A DNA stretch of 64,000 nt. It comes from Triglochin maritima (taxonomy: Eukaryota > Streptophyta > Magnoliopsida > Alismatales > Juncaginaceae). A program made the position numbers and the translations under genes. The notes under the pieces are model-generated. The model saw nothing but the letters and a program-made list of their open reading frames with translations, had not been told where the DNA came from and made no database searches. The DNA is taken from positions 13,178,501 through 13,242,500 of the forward strand of contig OY821775.1 of NCBI GenBank assembly GCA_963682175.1, written 5' to 3'. Shown here piece after piece: positions 1-10,860 of the stretch. Position 1 is the stretch's first letter; each line of letters begins with the position of its first letter.

Positions 1-236
1 CAAATAAATAAATAAATCATAATTTATCACTTTTATGCGTGAATTATTAATAAATTTTGATACAAATATTTTCATTGTTAATTTTTCAAAAATAATTGTT
101 GGACAAATGTTGGTAAAATAGTTAATTTATTAACTGCAAAATGTTGATACTGATGTGATAATCAAACTTACATACATTACAATAATGATTACATATAACT
201 AAACATTACAACAACTAAAATCAACTAATTAATCTA
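1..236. other. AT-rich flank, no gene seen
   Basis: AT-rich sequence without an open frame or recognisable repeat. It lies downstream, on the minus strand, of the Harbinger transposase remnant and may be its 3' untranslated end, but I could not identify a terminal inverted repeat here. Confidence 0.4.
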
Positions 237-1618
237 TCACGAATTAAATCTGTTTAAGAGCCAAATGTGTCTCACGAATTCGATCTCTATTGTCAAAGTA
301 TCAATATCGTCAACATGGCCAGTGGGGTATTCGAACGACTCATCATCATTTGTTGTTCTTCTATTAGTTGTATGTTGAAGACAATCTTCAACAAATTCAC
401 TTGTATCAGCGTAGTGAGCACATGATTCTCGTTCATTATCTACTATCATATTGTGTATTATGATGCAAACCATTATAATTTGTTTAGTAAGTCGACATTC
501 CATGCAAGAGATGGATTTCAAATTATTTGTGAATCGCGGTTGAAGCACTCCAAATGCACACTCCACATCCTTCCATGTGACTTCTTGGTATTGAGCAAAC
601 AATCTATCTTTAAGAGTTTGTGAAAGAATGACTGATTGGATGAATGTGGGCCACTGGAGATAAATACCATTAGTAAGATAATATCATGTATTGTAGTGGT
701 GACCATTGACCATGTAATTTACAGTTGGCGCCCTTCCCTGTAGAATATCATCAAAAATTGAAGATCGATGAATCACATTAATGTCCTTACACAAACCTAG
801 GGTGCCGAAGAACAAATGTCAAATCCATAGATCTTAGGATACTACAGCCTTGAGGACAAGTGTCGCTTTGCCACTTGCCCTTCGTATTAACCTTTCTATG
901 CAATTGTGCAATTTTTCCACTCCCAGTGCATGCAATCAATGTTGTCTATCATGTCATGGAATTTGCAACACACACCGATATTAAGAAGCCTTACTAAAAC
1001 CGTCAGTGTAGGTCTTCTCAAATATTCATCACCAAATTGGGCAATGACACCTCAGTGAGTTTTGGCAGGGTGTTTATGGTTGTTCCCTCACTTAGCTGCA
1101 AAAGCATCAGTTGATGTGCCATATTCTAACATTCACATGACTCCAGTACATTTTTGTAGTGCTGATATTCCAAGTCTACCAGTGTCATCAGGTCTTCATT
1201 GAAAGAATACATCAATGTTCTCAAGAACACTTACTATACGAACAAAGACATGCTTACAGATTCTAAATCTTCTTCAAAACATATGATCTAGATACACAAC
1301 ACCTTCAACGAAGTAGTCTTTAAAAAGATTGTTATAACCAGCTTCACGATCTTTGTCGTAGTTGCGATGTTGATTGACTTTTCTCAGCCTCTTTCGAGAG
1401 TTTGAAGAAAACATCTCAGATAGCAATGAAGGTACTGATTCAATTAATTTGTCTATTTTCGCAACTAATGCACGTCTATTCGCATCGTCAGAATCAGACA
1501 AAGTGGAGTTTGAAAAGACGTCTAAATCATTTGCTAGAATTTGAATAAGAACAATGAGGCAAAGGAAAGAGAGAGGGTTGGGGAAGACTGAAAGGGTGAG
1601 AAACTTGTGGTTACTCAT
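237..1618 (-). pseudogene. PIF/Harbinger transposase (HARBI1-like) pseudogene
   Basis: This is the remains of a DDE-type nuclease that cuts and reinserts PIF/Harbinger elements in the nucleus. Its C-terminal part (237-602) reads KDVECAFGVLQ followed by CIIIHNMIVDNE, the usual family block holding the catalytic Glu (E is changed to the pair EC here, where family members have ERAFG). The middle (about 620-1000) still gives IDCMHWEWKNC when frames are switched, which contains the first catalytic Asp. The N-terminal part (1274-1618) gives KDREAGYNNLFKDYFVEG, matching the region upstream of the nuclease in the second copy at 34010-35314. The ATG at 1616-1618 is the likely start. Several stops and frame changes between 600 and 1270 make it inactive. 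ORF1 of the same element is at 4140-4959 on the same strand. Confidence 0.85.
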
Positions 1619-1639
1619 ATAGTTTGAAAAATGTGGTCG

Positions 1640-1970
1640 TTGGGAAAAGGACGGGAATATAATCCCTGCAAAAGTTAAAGTTGAGAACATAATCTTTGGA
1701 AATGTGAAAGTTGAGAATATAATCTCTCCAAAAGTTAAGTTGAGAATATAATATCTACAAAAGTTAAGTTTAGAATATAATCTCTGGAAAGGGGTAAGTT
1801 GAGAATATAATCTCTGCAAAAGTCAAAGTTGAAAATATAATCTCTGGATATGTGTAAGTTGAAAATATAATATCTGCAAAAGTTAAAGTTGAGAGTATAA
1901 TCTCTGAAAAGATGAAAGTTTAGAATATAATCACGGCAAAAGTTAAAGTTAAAAACATAAAAACATGATT
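1640..1970. repeat. 30-bp minisatellite upstream of Harbinger transposase
   Basis: About ten head-to-tail copies of a 29-30 bp unit with the core GAGAATATAATCTCTG followed by an A-rich stretch ending in AAAGTT. Copies diverge by a few bases each. The array sits directly upstream of the transposase ATG (minus strand) and a degenerate version sits upstream of ORF1 at 5095-5365, so it is part of the element's control or subterminal region rather than an unrelated satellite. Confidence 0.85.
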
Positions 1971-2199
1971 ATAACGAATAGAAATACGATAGATATTAAA
2001 TAATCTAGTACGATACAATACATTAAAAACTATTACTAGCTTACAATACATAATAAAGTGAGTCTACGATTCATTAAAAACTACAAGTAGCTTACAATAC
2101 ATATAAAACGAGTCTACAATAAATTGAAAATTACAACGAGCTAACGATACATTAATATTGTTCAACAATTAATTTACTTTTTATCAATTCTTCTTCGAA

Positions 2200-2505
2200 T
2201 GTCAATGTTGCTTTGGACATTAAAATATATAATGTGTTCTCATTTAACTTTTATTAAGGTAGAGTCTACATCTTTCTCTCTCTGTTCAAGCTTTTTTGTT
2301 ATATTTAAGTTTCTCCCTTGGTAGCACAATGTCTATATTTCATGTCTCTCTGTACCATTTGATTTGGTCAGTTATACTAGAGACAACTTCACTTGTTGAG
2401 TATAAGAGGACTTTGCTTTCCCCTGCTCCTTTTTTGTTGTTGCTTTTTAACCTATTCAGGACGAGTAAATGTGTTTATTCCAACTTCGTTGCTAATAAGT
2501 GTTTG
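2200..2505. other. No gene; spacer between Harbinger ORF2 and nested LTR
   Basis: Pyrimidine-rich stretch (TCTTTCTCTCTCTG near 2272) and a 72-codon chance ORF. Nothing recognisable. Confidence 0.35.
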
Positions 2506-2509
2506 TGGG

Positions 2510-4000
2510 TCTAAAGGTAATGAGAAGTCTTGATTGATCATTTTAATAACCACAAGTGGCAAATATGGGTCGAATCTCAAGGAGTTGTGGGTGTTGTTGT
2601 GACTACCATAGTCGAGTGTGAAAGGAGAGGAGAATAAGGGCACTATGTTAAACTAACTATACTAAATGATGAATTAATAAATAATTAAACCAAACTTCCA
2701 TGGAGTGAAATTGTGTAGGTACGTGTGTGTGATTCTTGATTACACGACGCACAAGTGTTAAAGTAGGTGAAATCAACTAGAAACTAATGTGAAGTCTAAT
2801 TAACATCAACTACATTTACATGAATACATGACTAATACAGTTAGACATGAAGTTAAGGTGCACCATGGGTTCTCAAGAATGAACTAAGTACCTAGTGTGG
2901 ACATTAAGACATCAATTAACCATCCATATAAATCAATACAATCACACATTCTCTATTAGTCAAGCATCCATACATAACAAGTCAATTACCATAACAAGAT
3001 AATCATTTTTAAGCAACAAGATAAATTCTAGATCTAGCATGAGACAAGTACCTAGTGTGACCATTATCTCATCTAATACAAGTTTTAGCAAGTTACATGC
3101 ATAGATGTACATTAAGCATATGAAATGACACAAATAAGAAGAACTCATCACCAACACATCACATAATCAACATCACATCCACCTCAAATATGGTGGATCT
3201 ACTCTCTACTCATCGCTACAAGCATGAAAAGCAAGAAATCAAGACTACATATGATAAGAATCACTAACTACTAAAATAACCAACAAAACACAAAATTAAG
3301 TAGATAGGAAGAAAGCTAGAGATAAAAGGAAAAAGATTCTACCGTTGGATTAAAGAAAACACTAATTTACAAGATCCAACCACCTCCTTATTCTTGCAGT
3401 CCAAATAGGTAAAACCTAAGTTATTCTAATGGTGGAGGTGGAGAAGAGAGTGAAAGGTAGGAGAAACATTGCTATTTATAGAAGAAAGTGTGGTGTAAAT
3501 GAATCTGAAAGCAATTCGACGACTGTAATCGTTTTCTCTTTAGTCTGGTGCACCTAAATAACCAAGATCAAGTCACGGGAGAAATCGAAGCGTATTTGGA
3601 GCAAATTAATCCGCCATTAGCGTATTAAAATCCACCATTGACGGATTATTTGTGTCTGATTTGCCTTAATTTTCTTCAGCAGCTTAAGTTGGTCATTTCA
3701 CACGTGGGGTGCACTTCAAGTCTGCCAGTTCGAGCCCATTTGGTCTTAATTCCCCAAATACTTCTCAAGATCATGATACTGAGGGATTTTTGCCCCAGAA
3801 ATGTTTTCCTTATGCTCAGGTCCCTCCTGGTTTCATCTAGGTCCTTCCTGAATTGCAGATGGGTCCTTGTCCTTGAGCATGACAAGCAGGTCCAAGATAC
3901 TTCAATAAGGTCATTTCTTCTTGCATTTAGGTCTTTATTGGTTCATTTCTCATCTTTATTACCTAAAACCTGAAACACGTCAAACAAACATTCGAGTAGC
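2510..4000 (-). repeat. Probable Ty3/gypsy LTR (Tat/Athila-like), minus strand
   Basis: Read on the minus strand this has the plan of a plant LTR: an upstream block with no long ORF, a TATA box (TATAAATA at 3473-3480), a pyrimidine-rich leader (CTTTCACTCTCTTCTCC), a long AT-rich segment, and near 2560-2590 the phrase GATTCGACCCATATTTGCC followed by CACTTGTGGTTATTAA, of a kind common at the ends of long plant gypsy LTRs. It separates the two Harbinger ORFs and is taken as an insertion. Exact ends and target duplication were not found, and family assignment is by resemblance only. Confidence 0.4.
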
Positions 4001-4139
4001 ACAAAATTGGGGTAAAATAAATGACATATAGTAATGAATACAATGTATGATATGCTACTAATCAAGTCTCCACTTTCAATAGTTAGAGTTCTTTTTCCCC
4101 TACTGCCATTTATAGGACTACTTTCCATTTGGTGAGATA

Positions 4140-4959
4140 ACTTCGGATGTCACGTTGAGTAGAACCTTGCATTACTAGATGCCATTTAGGTTTCTTGTTC
4201 AACAAAATCCATGCATGTCAGAAAAGAAACTCTGAATTATATGTTCGCTCGTAGATACAACGGGTGTCTCTAATAACTTCTCCGTCATTCATTCCGCTTG
4301 TTTTTCTTCCAATGGCTTTCTCGTAGCACCCTACTCGACCACTTTGTTACATACACTTCTATCCTTCTCCACCGACCTTTCAACATAGGTATATTTCTTT
4401 CAACAACGATACTAGGATTGACTTGTCGTGCCATTTTGTACGAGAACTTCACCCTTGCCAAAAGCTGACCACTTTTCTAATTGGTGTCAACAACCGCATC
4501 ACAACGAATGTTCATGAATGAAGAAATGAGAGCTTCATCTTCTGCAGTAGACCATGCATTTTTTGCTTGTGATGATGGAGTTGAGTTTGGTTGTGAGCAA
4601 TGTTGCGGAAAATTCTCAGTTTCATATTCATCACCTCCAACTTCATTCTCTGTATTATCATCTTCCACATGAATTTGACTTGAACTCTCTTCGAAACCTC
4701 AGAACAATTTGTAGTTCTGAGGATGATTTGGTGGAGTAGGAAATGGTTCATGGAAAGTAAAATGTTGTGAAGTTGGGAATGAGGAATTACCCAGGAAATA
4801 ATTGAAATACGGGTTACTACCCATGTTACTTTGCATTAGCATTTGGTAATTTGGGTAAAAATAAAAAATAAGATCATATGTGAAGTTTTGAGAAAAGTTT
4901 GGTTGAGAGTTTCTTTTCGTTGGATAACGTAGATTATTCCTAGGATTTGGAGAATCCAT
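4140..4959 (-). pseudogene. Harbinger ORF1, Myb/trihelix-like DNA-binding protein, broken
   Basis: PIF/Harbinger elements need a second protein with a Myb/trihelix fold that binds the element and brings the transposase to the nucleus. The start at 4957-4959 gives MDSPNPRNNLRY and an Asn/Phe/Pro-rich N-terminus. After an in-frame TGA near 4700 the same frame continues through an acidic stretch to AWSTAEDEALISSFMNI, the first helix of the Myb-like domain. A TAG at 4477-4479 follows VVDTN, and the same frame goes on with ARVKFSYK and LKGRWRRI, the next helices. Frame is mostly kept, so decay is largely by nonsense changes. It pairs with the transposase remnant at 237-1618. Confidence 0.75.
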
Positions 4960-5094
4960 GTGAAGTAATTCAAAGGAAGAACAAGATGAGAAGATGAAAA
5001 TTGAGAGAGATGAGAGCTTGTGAAGATGTCTGGGGTTGTTAAAATGAATGTTTATTTATATATCGAGTTGTTGGGAAAATGACGATTTAGAATA

Positions 5095-5365
5095 GTGAAA
5101 ACAAGAATATATTCTCTTGAAAAGTTAAAGTATGGAATAAGATCTCTGCAAAAGATAAAGTTGAGAATAAAATCTTAAGGGAAAAAAGTTGAGAATAAAA
5201 TCTCTGAAAAAGTGGAAATGAAGAATAAATTCTCTACAAAATGAAAAGTTGAGAATATAATGAATTTGAATGTTGAAGTTGCGAGAATAAAAATCCTAAA
5301 GAAGTGAAAGTTGAGAATAATTTTTTAAGATGTTTGAAAATATAACTGTTTGAAAAGTGTAATAT
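5095..5365. repeat. Degenerate copy of the Harbinger 30-bp repeat
   Basis: Five to seven poorly conserved units with AGTTGAGAATAAAATCT-type cores, the same unit as at 1640-1970. It lies just upstream of ORF1 on the minus strand, so both genes of this Harbinger element are preceded by the same repeat. Confidence 0.65.
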
Positions 5366-5839
5366 GAGAATATAATCATTTCATCTTTGGTAATTGTCCA
5401 ATTTGAGTTAATCATAAAAAATCTAGCATTTCGAAAATACAATATTGATATAACAATATGAATGTCTATCTGTAAAACGTGATAAGATAAAAATTGTAGT
5501 GATTTTTTTTAAAATTAATTACTTTTATTTTCTAAGATATCTCCACTTAAAACAATACAATAATATCTCTTAATTATATTCCATACAAAATATAAGGGTA
5601 ATTTGCTACTATACACCTCCTAGGTTACCTAATTAGTGATATGCACTCGGGTTTTTGGTATTGCTGGATATGCACCTGTAAGTCGAACATATTTGCTCAT
5701 ATGTACCTCTGCCATTAGTGGGTCTCACTCCGTCACCGTTTCCATCCAACGACGTTAGACAATTTGCAGAATAAATCTCGTAAAATCGAGATGTCCTTAA
5801 TATTAAATACGAAAACAAAAAAAAACTTAAAAAACTAAA

Positions 5840-6239
5840 TCTATCTCTATTCTCTCTCCTCCCTCTCTCCTCTTCTACTCCCGACCAACCTACCAACCAA
5901 AACCCTCTCTTCCTCCCAGCAGCCACGACGAGAAGTTGTTCCACTTCTCCTAGTCGTAGGGCCTCTTGTGCCACTTCACCACCATTGCCGCCAACCTGGC
6001 CAATGCCCTGAACATCTTAACCAACCCCACTGCCGCCACCCCCTTCTTCTCGTTCGACGACTCCCCTCCTACGCCTTCGACCCGTTTTTCGGCTTGATTG
6101 CTTTTAGTTTCAGATGTCCGGTTATTAACATATATCAATCTTTAACATTCGATATTAAACCTTTAAACAACTCAGAAAGAAGACCCCGCCTTTCGTGTCC
6201 CGAGAATTATAAGCATGATAAGTAAGTCCACCCTGAACT
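5840..6239. other. GC-rich MULE interior of unknown origin
   Basis: Also between the MULE arms and GC-rich. It may be a second captured fragment: the plus strand reads FTTIAANLANALNILTNPT and then FFSFDDSPP before stops. I do not recognise a family, and the part at 6100-6200 is AT-rich like an intron. Confidence 0.35.
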
Positions 6240-6895
6240 CCCCATCAAGACTCCCACCGAGTTGCTCTTCTTGAACACCTCCACCCCCATTAAGGAATGC
6301 TTATGGGGTACCCAAGTCTTGGCTCGTTGGGCCGATTTGGACCCGCAAGAGACGATTTAGAAGGTGAAGGTGGATAAGCCAGTGAATTTGGATATTGGAG
6401 CTAGTTGGGTGCCGGTGTCGGAGATGATTATGTTCGGAGCGGAGACAAACTCAATGGCGTTAATGAAGGCGAATGAGTTCTTGAGAGGAGTGAAGTAGAT
6501 AGATTATCGCTTGACGGTTGTGTTGACGAGGTACTCCTTAATGGCCCAGTCATTGAGATCGTCGAAGTTGGCGCTGTGGAGGAGGACGAGGTCGTTGATG
6601 TTGACCGGGAAGACGACACGGGTGAGGTCGAAGTGAGTGCTTCCAGAGGAGTTGACTTTGTCGAATGGGTGGAAATGGAGTCGCAACCAGTGCCATCCTG
6701 GTTAGGTGAGCGAGAACTTGTAGGTGGCTGGCTTGATGAAGACGCGGGCGGTGAGGTAAAACGGGGAGGGGACGTTATCAGGGCCCTTGGAGGCGGGGAT
6801 GTTGGTGATCGTGGGGGTGGCAATCACGGTCGTGGTGGGGGTGGTGTGGTGGGTGATGTCGTGGAGGAGGAGGGAGTTCGAGAGGAGGAGAGAGA
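6240..6895 (-). pseudogene. Captured malectin-like domain fragment of a CrRLK1L (FERONIA/HERK/THESEUS-type) receptor
   Basis: On the minus strand, conceptual translation gives in order FYLTARVFIKPATYKFSLT, HWLRLHFHPFDKVNSSG, FDLTRVVFPVNINDLVLLH, IKEYLVNTTVKR, IYFTPLKNSFAFINAIEFVS, APNIIISDTGTQLAPISKF and, further on, AKTWVPHKH. This order and spacing match the extracellular malectin-like region of CrRLK1L receptor kinases, which sense cell-wall state at the plasma membrane. Stops interrupt it (after the SLT segment, after KR, and after the STFTF segment) and no kinase domain is present. It lies between the inverted arms of the MULE, so it is a transduplicated fragment, not a gene. The plus-strand ORF over 6576-6905 is its shadow. 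Confidence 0.8.
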
Positions 6896-7025
6896 GGGAG
6901 GATGAGAGAGATAAAATTTGATTTTTTACGTTTTTTTCGTATTTAATATTAAGGACATTTGAATTTTACGAGGTTTATTCTGCAAATTGTCTAACGCCGT
7001 TGGACGGAAAATGTGACGGAGTGGG

Positions 7026-9167
7026 TGAAGGGAATGTGTTCTAAAAGTTTTACTTTTAAATGTTAATTATTATGAATTGAATGAGAAATCATTTTGTTCC
7101 TTGTTTATATTATTCGTCTTTTAGAAGTGTTAAGGAAGAGACTCTTGGTCCTTAACCGTAGAGCTCTAAAAGATATTGGTTTACATAAAACAAAAGATAA
7201 AACAAAAGATATTCGCAATCATGGTAATTAACATGGGACATTAATTACTGAGTTAAGATTGTCGTGTTGGTCATAGATCATTGTAGCTCTACAAGTGAGT
7301 AACAACACGGGTACGCAAAAGAGGAAAATATTACTTTTGTATACCGAATTGACCTAATAAGTAAAATATTATAGAATGTGTTTCTGTGTCATTAATATTT
7401 TACTGTGTCCTTGGTCCTTTGATATGAGACTTATATCTGATCGCTTAAGGAGTTCTTAATTAGACTAGTGTCTTAAGCTATCAATGAGTGTAGTGCAAAG
7501 GCATTAGTTGGTTAAGTATGACTTTTGTTGGAGAAGATAGTTAGTCAAAAGATTATCATTGCCCCTCTTAATTGAGTGATGATATTAGTGGGCCCCTTGA
7601 TAAAGTCAAGTTATAATGTGCACAATGTGATTTGAGTTAAGTCACATATTTATAACTAGCTTAAAGAGATCAAGAAATGAATACTAATACAAAGATGACA
7701 CAATACCACTTGTGTGTATTCTTAATATCATGAGGCAAGTGACGGACACAAGTGATGCACTCCATCACTAAATGGATCGAGTTTTGGTTCGAGTGGAATT
7801 AAGACATCTAACTAATTAGGAGCTATAATGTGTAGCTAGATACCGATTATAGCTTGTGATATTAAGCTCTTAATATCACTGCCAACTTAGTCTAGATCCT
7901 CCTATAGGTCACACCGCAAAAACTAAGAAACAAGAAGCTTGATTTTTGGTTCATATGATGTGTCGGGTTTCTTATAGAAAATATGACACATGTGGTGAAC
8001 AAGTAAAATCAATTATTGTGATATATAACATAATTAGAATCATGATAAATTCATATGAGATGCATATATTATGGGGTGCAATAAATTATTGTTGCATAGG
8101 ATAATATATTGCATAAGTTGTGAATTTGCTAAAACCCCCTCAAGTTCAATTTTTTTTGGAAATAAATCCAAAATTTGAAAAGGCAAAATCGGGTAAAAGT
8201 TCGGTAACCCGTTTATGGTTCGGTCGACCGAAGGTTCTGTGGATCGGTCAACCGAACGTGGAATGGATGGTCATAGTTAATTGACCGAACTTGACTAAAG
8301 TGCCTGGAGTTCTGGTACGGTATACCGAACCAGGAACGGTCGACCGAACAATGTCCAGTTCCGATATTTTCGGTTAACCAAATGACACTTGGTTTTAGAC
8401 GAGAATTCGTCCGATCGGTTAAGGAGAATTTTTCTCCTTAAGAATCGGTCATCCGTCTAGTGCACGGTAATACGAACGTGACATATTCGGTTAACCGAAT
8501 ATGTCTCGGTAAACTGAAGCCCGATCGATTTTCTGCCTTTGATAATTAAGAGATTAAATTGATTAATGGTTGGATTAACTCCAAACTTGGTCAAACGTTT
8601 TGTGGATGCATGTCATGCATTATGGAATTAGTTTGTGAGAGAAAATGTCAAGAGAACATGGCTTAAGAATAACCATGATTGAGAGTAAGATTGGAGCCTA
8701 TAAATATGTCATTATTCTCCTTAATTATGTTAGATGTTTTGTAATTATTTTCTCTCCTAATTCACCACAAAAGCCACGAAAATTCTCTTAGTTTTCTAAG
8801 TCTTTGGAAGGAGAAATCTCAGAGATTAAGGAAGAGGTTTGTAGCTAGATTCTAAGCTAGTTTGGAGATTGATTTGCTAGCTCATTTCTCTCCAACCTTG
8901 TTTAGGGTTTTGGTGAACACTCGGAGGCATCCAGCGCAACGAGAAGTGACGATCGTCTTCCTCAACGTCTCTGGAACATCAAGAAGTTTTAGAGAACTTC
9001 TAGGTATGAATTTCGAAGTCTCTTGTGTTTGTTTTAATAAGTTTTTGAAACTAGTTATTAAAATAAACTGATGCATGCATGAAATAAATCGTAGAAAATT
9101 GTAATTGATCCTTATTATGCATAAAATTCGAAACATATATATGCACAATTAAACATGAAATCCTACA
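7026..9167 (+). repeat. Solo LTR, copy 1 (nested in MULE)
   Basis: A 2,142-bp block starting TGAAGGGAATGTG and ending AAATCCTACA, flanked by the perfect 5-bp duplication GTGGG (7021-7025 and 9168-9172). It has a TATA box TATAAATA at 8699-8706 followed by a leader with A/C-rich and pyrimidine-rich runs, and TG...CA ends, so it is an LTR. No internal region is present on either side, so it is a solo LTR left by recombination. A second copy lies inverted at 13413-15524. Retroelement superfamily is not determinable without the internal part. The small ORFs near 8862-9148 lie in the R/U5 part and are not judged real. Confidence 0.9.
8221..8520. promoter_or_regulatory. Palindrome cluster GGTCGACC / GGTTAACC in solo LTR copy 1
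   Basis: CGGTCGACCG at 8221-8230 and around 8338-8348, with variants GGTCAACCGA near 8246, GGTATACCGA near 8319 and GGTTAACCGA near 8490. It lies 180-480 bp upstream of the TATA box, in the U3 part. Centre spacing of the first pair is 24 bp. Confidence 0.7.
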
Positions 9168-9315
9168 GTGGGGACACCCACGACAGAGGTGCATATAAGC
9201 AAATATGCTCGACTTACAGATGCATATCCGACAATACCAAAAACCTGGGTGCATATTGCCAATTAGATTACGTGGGAGGTGGGAGGTGTACAGTAGCAAA
9301 TTACCCAAAATATAA

Positions 9316-10049
9316 TTGGATCCACACTGTCAAAAACAAAACAAAACAAAACAATAACCAAAACGATCGTGAGACCATCCTTACTCGTAAAAAATATACC
9401 AGGCGCTTGAAACATGTCAAACACATCTCACATCTACGTGTTCCGCCCGTGCGGAAACCACCCAATTTTCCACCCGGGCGGGTGGATCAGGGGGCACGTT
9501 GTGACATGGTTGAGTTTTTATTTTATATATATATATATAATGTGTTAAAAATTGTTTTAAATCGTTTTTTCAAAAAAAGTTTTTATGAAAATATGTTTTT
9601 TATTTGTTTATATTTTTTTAAAAATTAATTTTTTATCTGTTTTACCCAGAATTGATCCCCAAATGACATGGAAGGGAGAGAATGTTGGGCGCTTAAGTTG
9701 TTTCTGGACGTAGTTAATGAAAATTTGGAAGGTTAGTTTGTGTTGATGTGGTAGAGAGAAAAATTGAGGTTACTGAGAGAGAAAACATGACTCAGGCACT
9801 GATTGGGCGCTACCAAAGATGGTATGAGGTGCAGCAAACCAAAAAAGATATTTTTTAATTCACGATTCACACCTCATCCCGATAACTGGTGCCCTAACTT
9901 GACTATATCATGGATCTCGAAAAATATAAACGCCATATTGTATCAAAATATCAACCTTCGAGATAAAAAAAAAGTCAATGTCAATGCCATGAACAAAAAT
10001 TAATAGATTGCACCTAATGAACATTATCTAGTAACGCACTTGTATAGAT
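9316..10049. other. No gene; contains GC-rich micro-hairpins
   Basis: AT-rich except for 9440-9500, where two adjacent short hairpins occur: TTCCGCCCGTGCGGAA and CCACCCGGGCGGGTGG. A TATATATA run follows at 9524-9540. No coding region seen. The GC-rich block may mark a degraded MITE end. Confidence 0.4.
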
Positions 10050-10057
10050 CATCCAAG

Positions 10058-10564
10058 TAGGGGTGCATATGGGTTGGGTTCAACCTGAAACCCAACCCGA
10101 ACCCGACTGGTCGGGTCGGGTTGGGGAGGGGTTCGGGTCGGGTTGGGAAAATCAAAAACCCGAATTTTCGGGTCGGGTTCGGGTTGAGGGGGTCGGGTTG
10201 ACCCGACCCGACCCAACCCAACCCGAACTTGATTTTTATTTTTATTTTTATTTTTTCCCAAATAAACCGGTCGACCGAACATCACTCGGTCGACTGTTTC
10301 CAACCTGAAAATTTCGGGTGTTCAAGCCACCGGTCGTCCGTTTAAGCACTGATCGACCGAACCCGACCAAGTTTGGGAGAAAATTTCCGAATTCGGGTTC
10401 AACCCGATCCAACCCGACCCAACCTGAAAATTTCGGGTCGGGTTGGGTTGAACCTAAACCGGTTCGGGTTCGGATTCGGGTTGAGTTTTTTCCCTACCCG
10501 AAAATTTCGGGTTGGGTCGGGTTGAGGCCCAAACCCGACCCAACCCGACCCATGTGCACCCCTA
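10058..10564. mobile_element. hAT-type MITE made of GGGTCGGGTT-like units
   Basis: Starts TAGGGGTGCATATGGG and ends with the complement GTGCACCCCTA. Flanks CATCCAAG (10050-10057) and CATTCAAG (10565-10572) form an 8-bp duplication with one mismatch, as hAT elements make. Much of the 507 bp is short tandem variation on GGGTCGGGTT and its complement AACCCGACCC, so it can fold back on itself. It has no coding capacity; long ORFs on both strands here are produced by the repeat. Confidence 0.85.
10266..10372. promoter_or_regulatory. GGTCGACCGA sites inside the hAT MITE
   Basis: CCGGTCGACCGAAC near 10267 and CGGTCGACTG near 10285 (centres 19 bp apart), then TCGACCGAAC near 10352. These are the same palindromes that fill the LTRs elsewhere in the window, now in an unrelated DNA-transposon derivative. 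Confidence 0.6.
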
Positions 10565-10834
10565 CATTCAAGTACATGTCTTCTTCTAATTTTTAGGAGA
10601 GTTCGAATGTGGTCCCGAAATTTTTATGAAAGACCGAACTTACATTTTGTTTCATGTAGTTTTTCTAAATGTAGGTGCTGTTGTTGCGTGTATTAGTTCT
10701 TACTTAAGTTAATTAATAGCATTTGGGACCGATTGAGTAACGATTCTGAAACACGGAGAGCTGCAGCAGATAGAATGTGATTAGTAATTAAAGTAATTTT
10801 GAAGTTTAATATGATTTGAACAAATTTCGAGCAA

Positions 10835-10860
10835 AATAATAATAATAATAATAATAATAG
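10835..10860. repeat. (AAT)n microsatellite
   Basis: Eight or so uninterrupted AAT triplets. Confidence 0.9.

Larger units (their letters stand above)
5596..9306. mobile_element. Pack-type MULE with long inverted ends
   Basis: Starts GGGTAATTTGCTACT at 5596 and ends with its complement at 9306. Direct 9-bp flanks AAAATATAA at 5587-5595 and 9307-9315 are the target duplication typical of Mutator-like elements. The left inverted arm (5596-5830) pairs with the right arm, now split into 6925-7025 and 9173-9306 by a solo LTR. Without that LTR the element is about 1.57 kb. It has no transposase of its own. Its interior is GC-rich and unlike its surroundings, and includes an antisense fragment of a CrRLK1L receptor gene, so it is a gene-capturing (Pack-MULE) element. 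Confidence 0.9.

Noticed and set aside
6576..6905. 109-codon Gly/Glu/Val-rich ORF, plus strand
   Set aside because: Antisense shadow of the captured receptor fragment.
9155..9628. 157-codon ORF, plus strand
   Set aside because: Spans the MULE right arm and AT-rich flank; low-complexity Lys/Asn/Phe end, no family.
10024..10596. ORFs on both strands within 10024-10596
   Set aside because: Generated by GGGTCGGGTT repeats in a MITE; no protein features.
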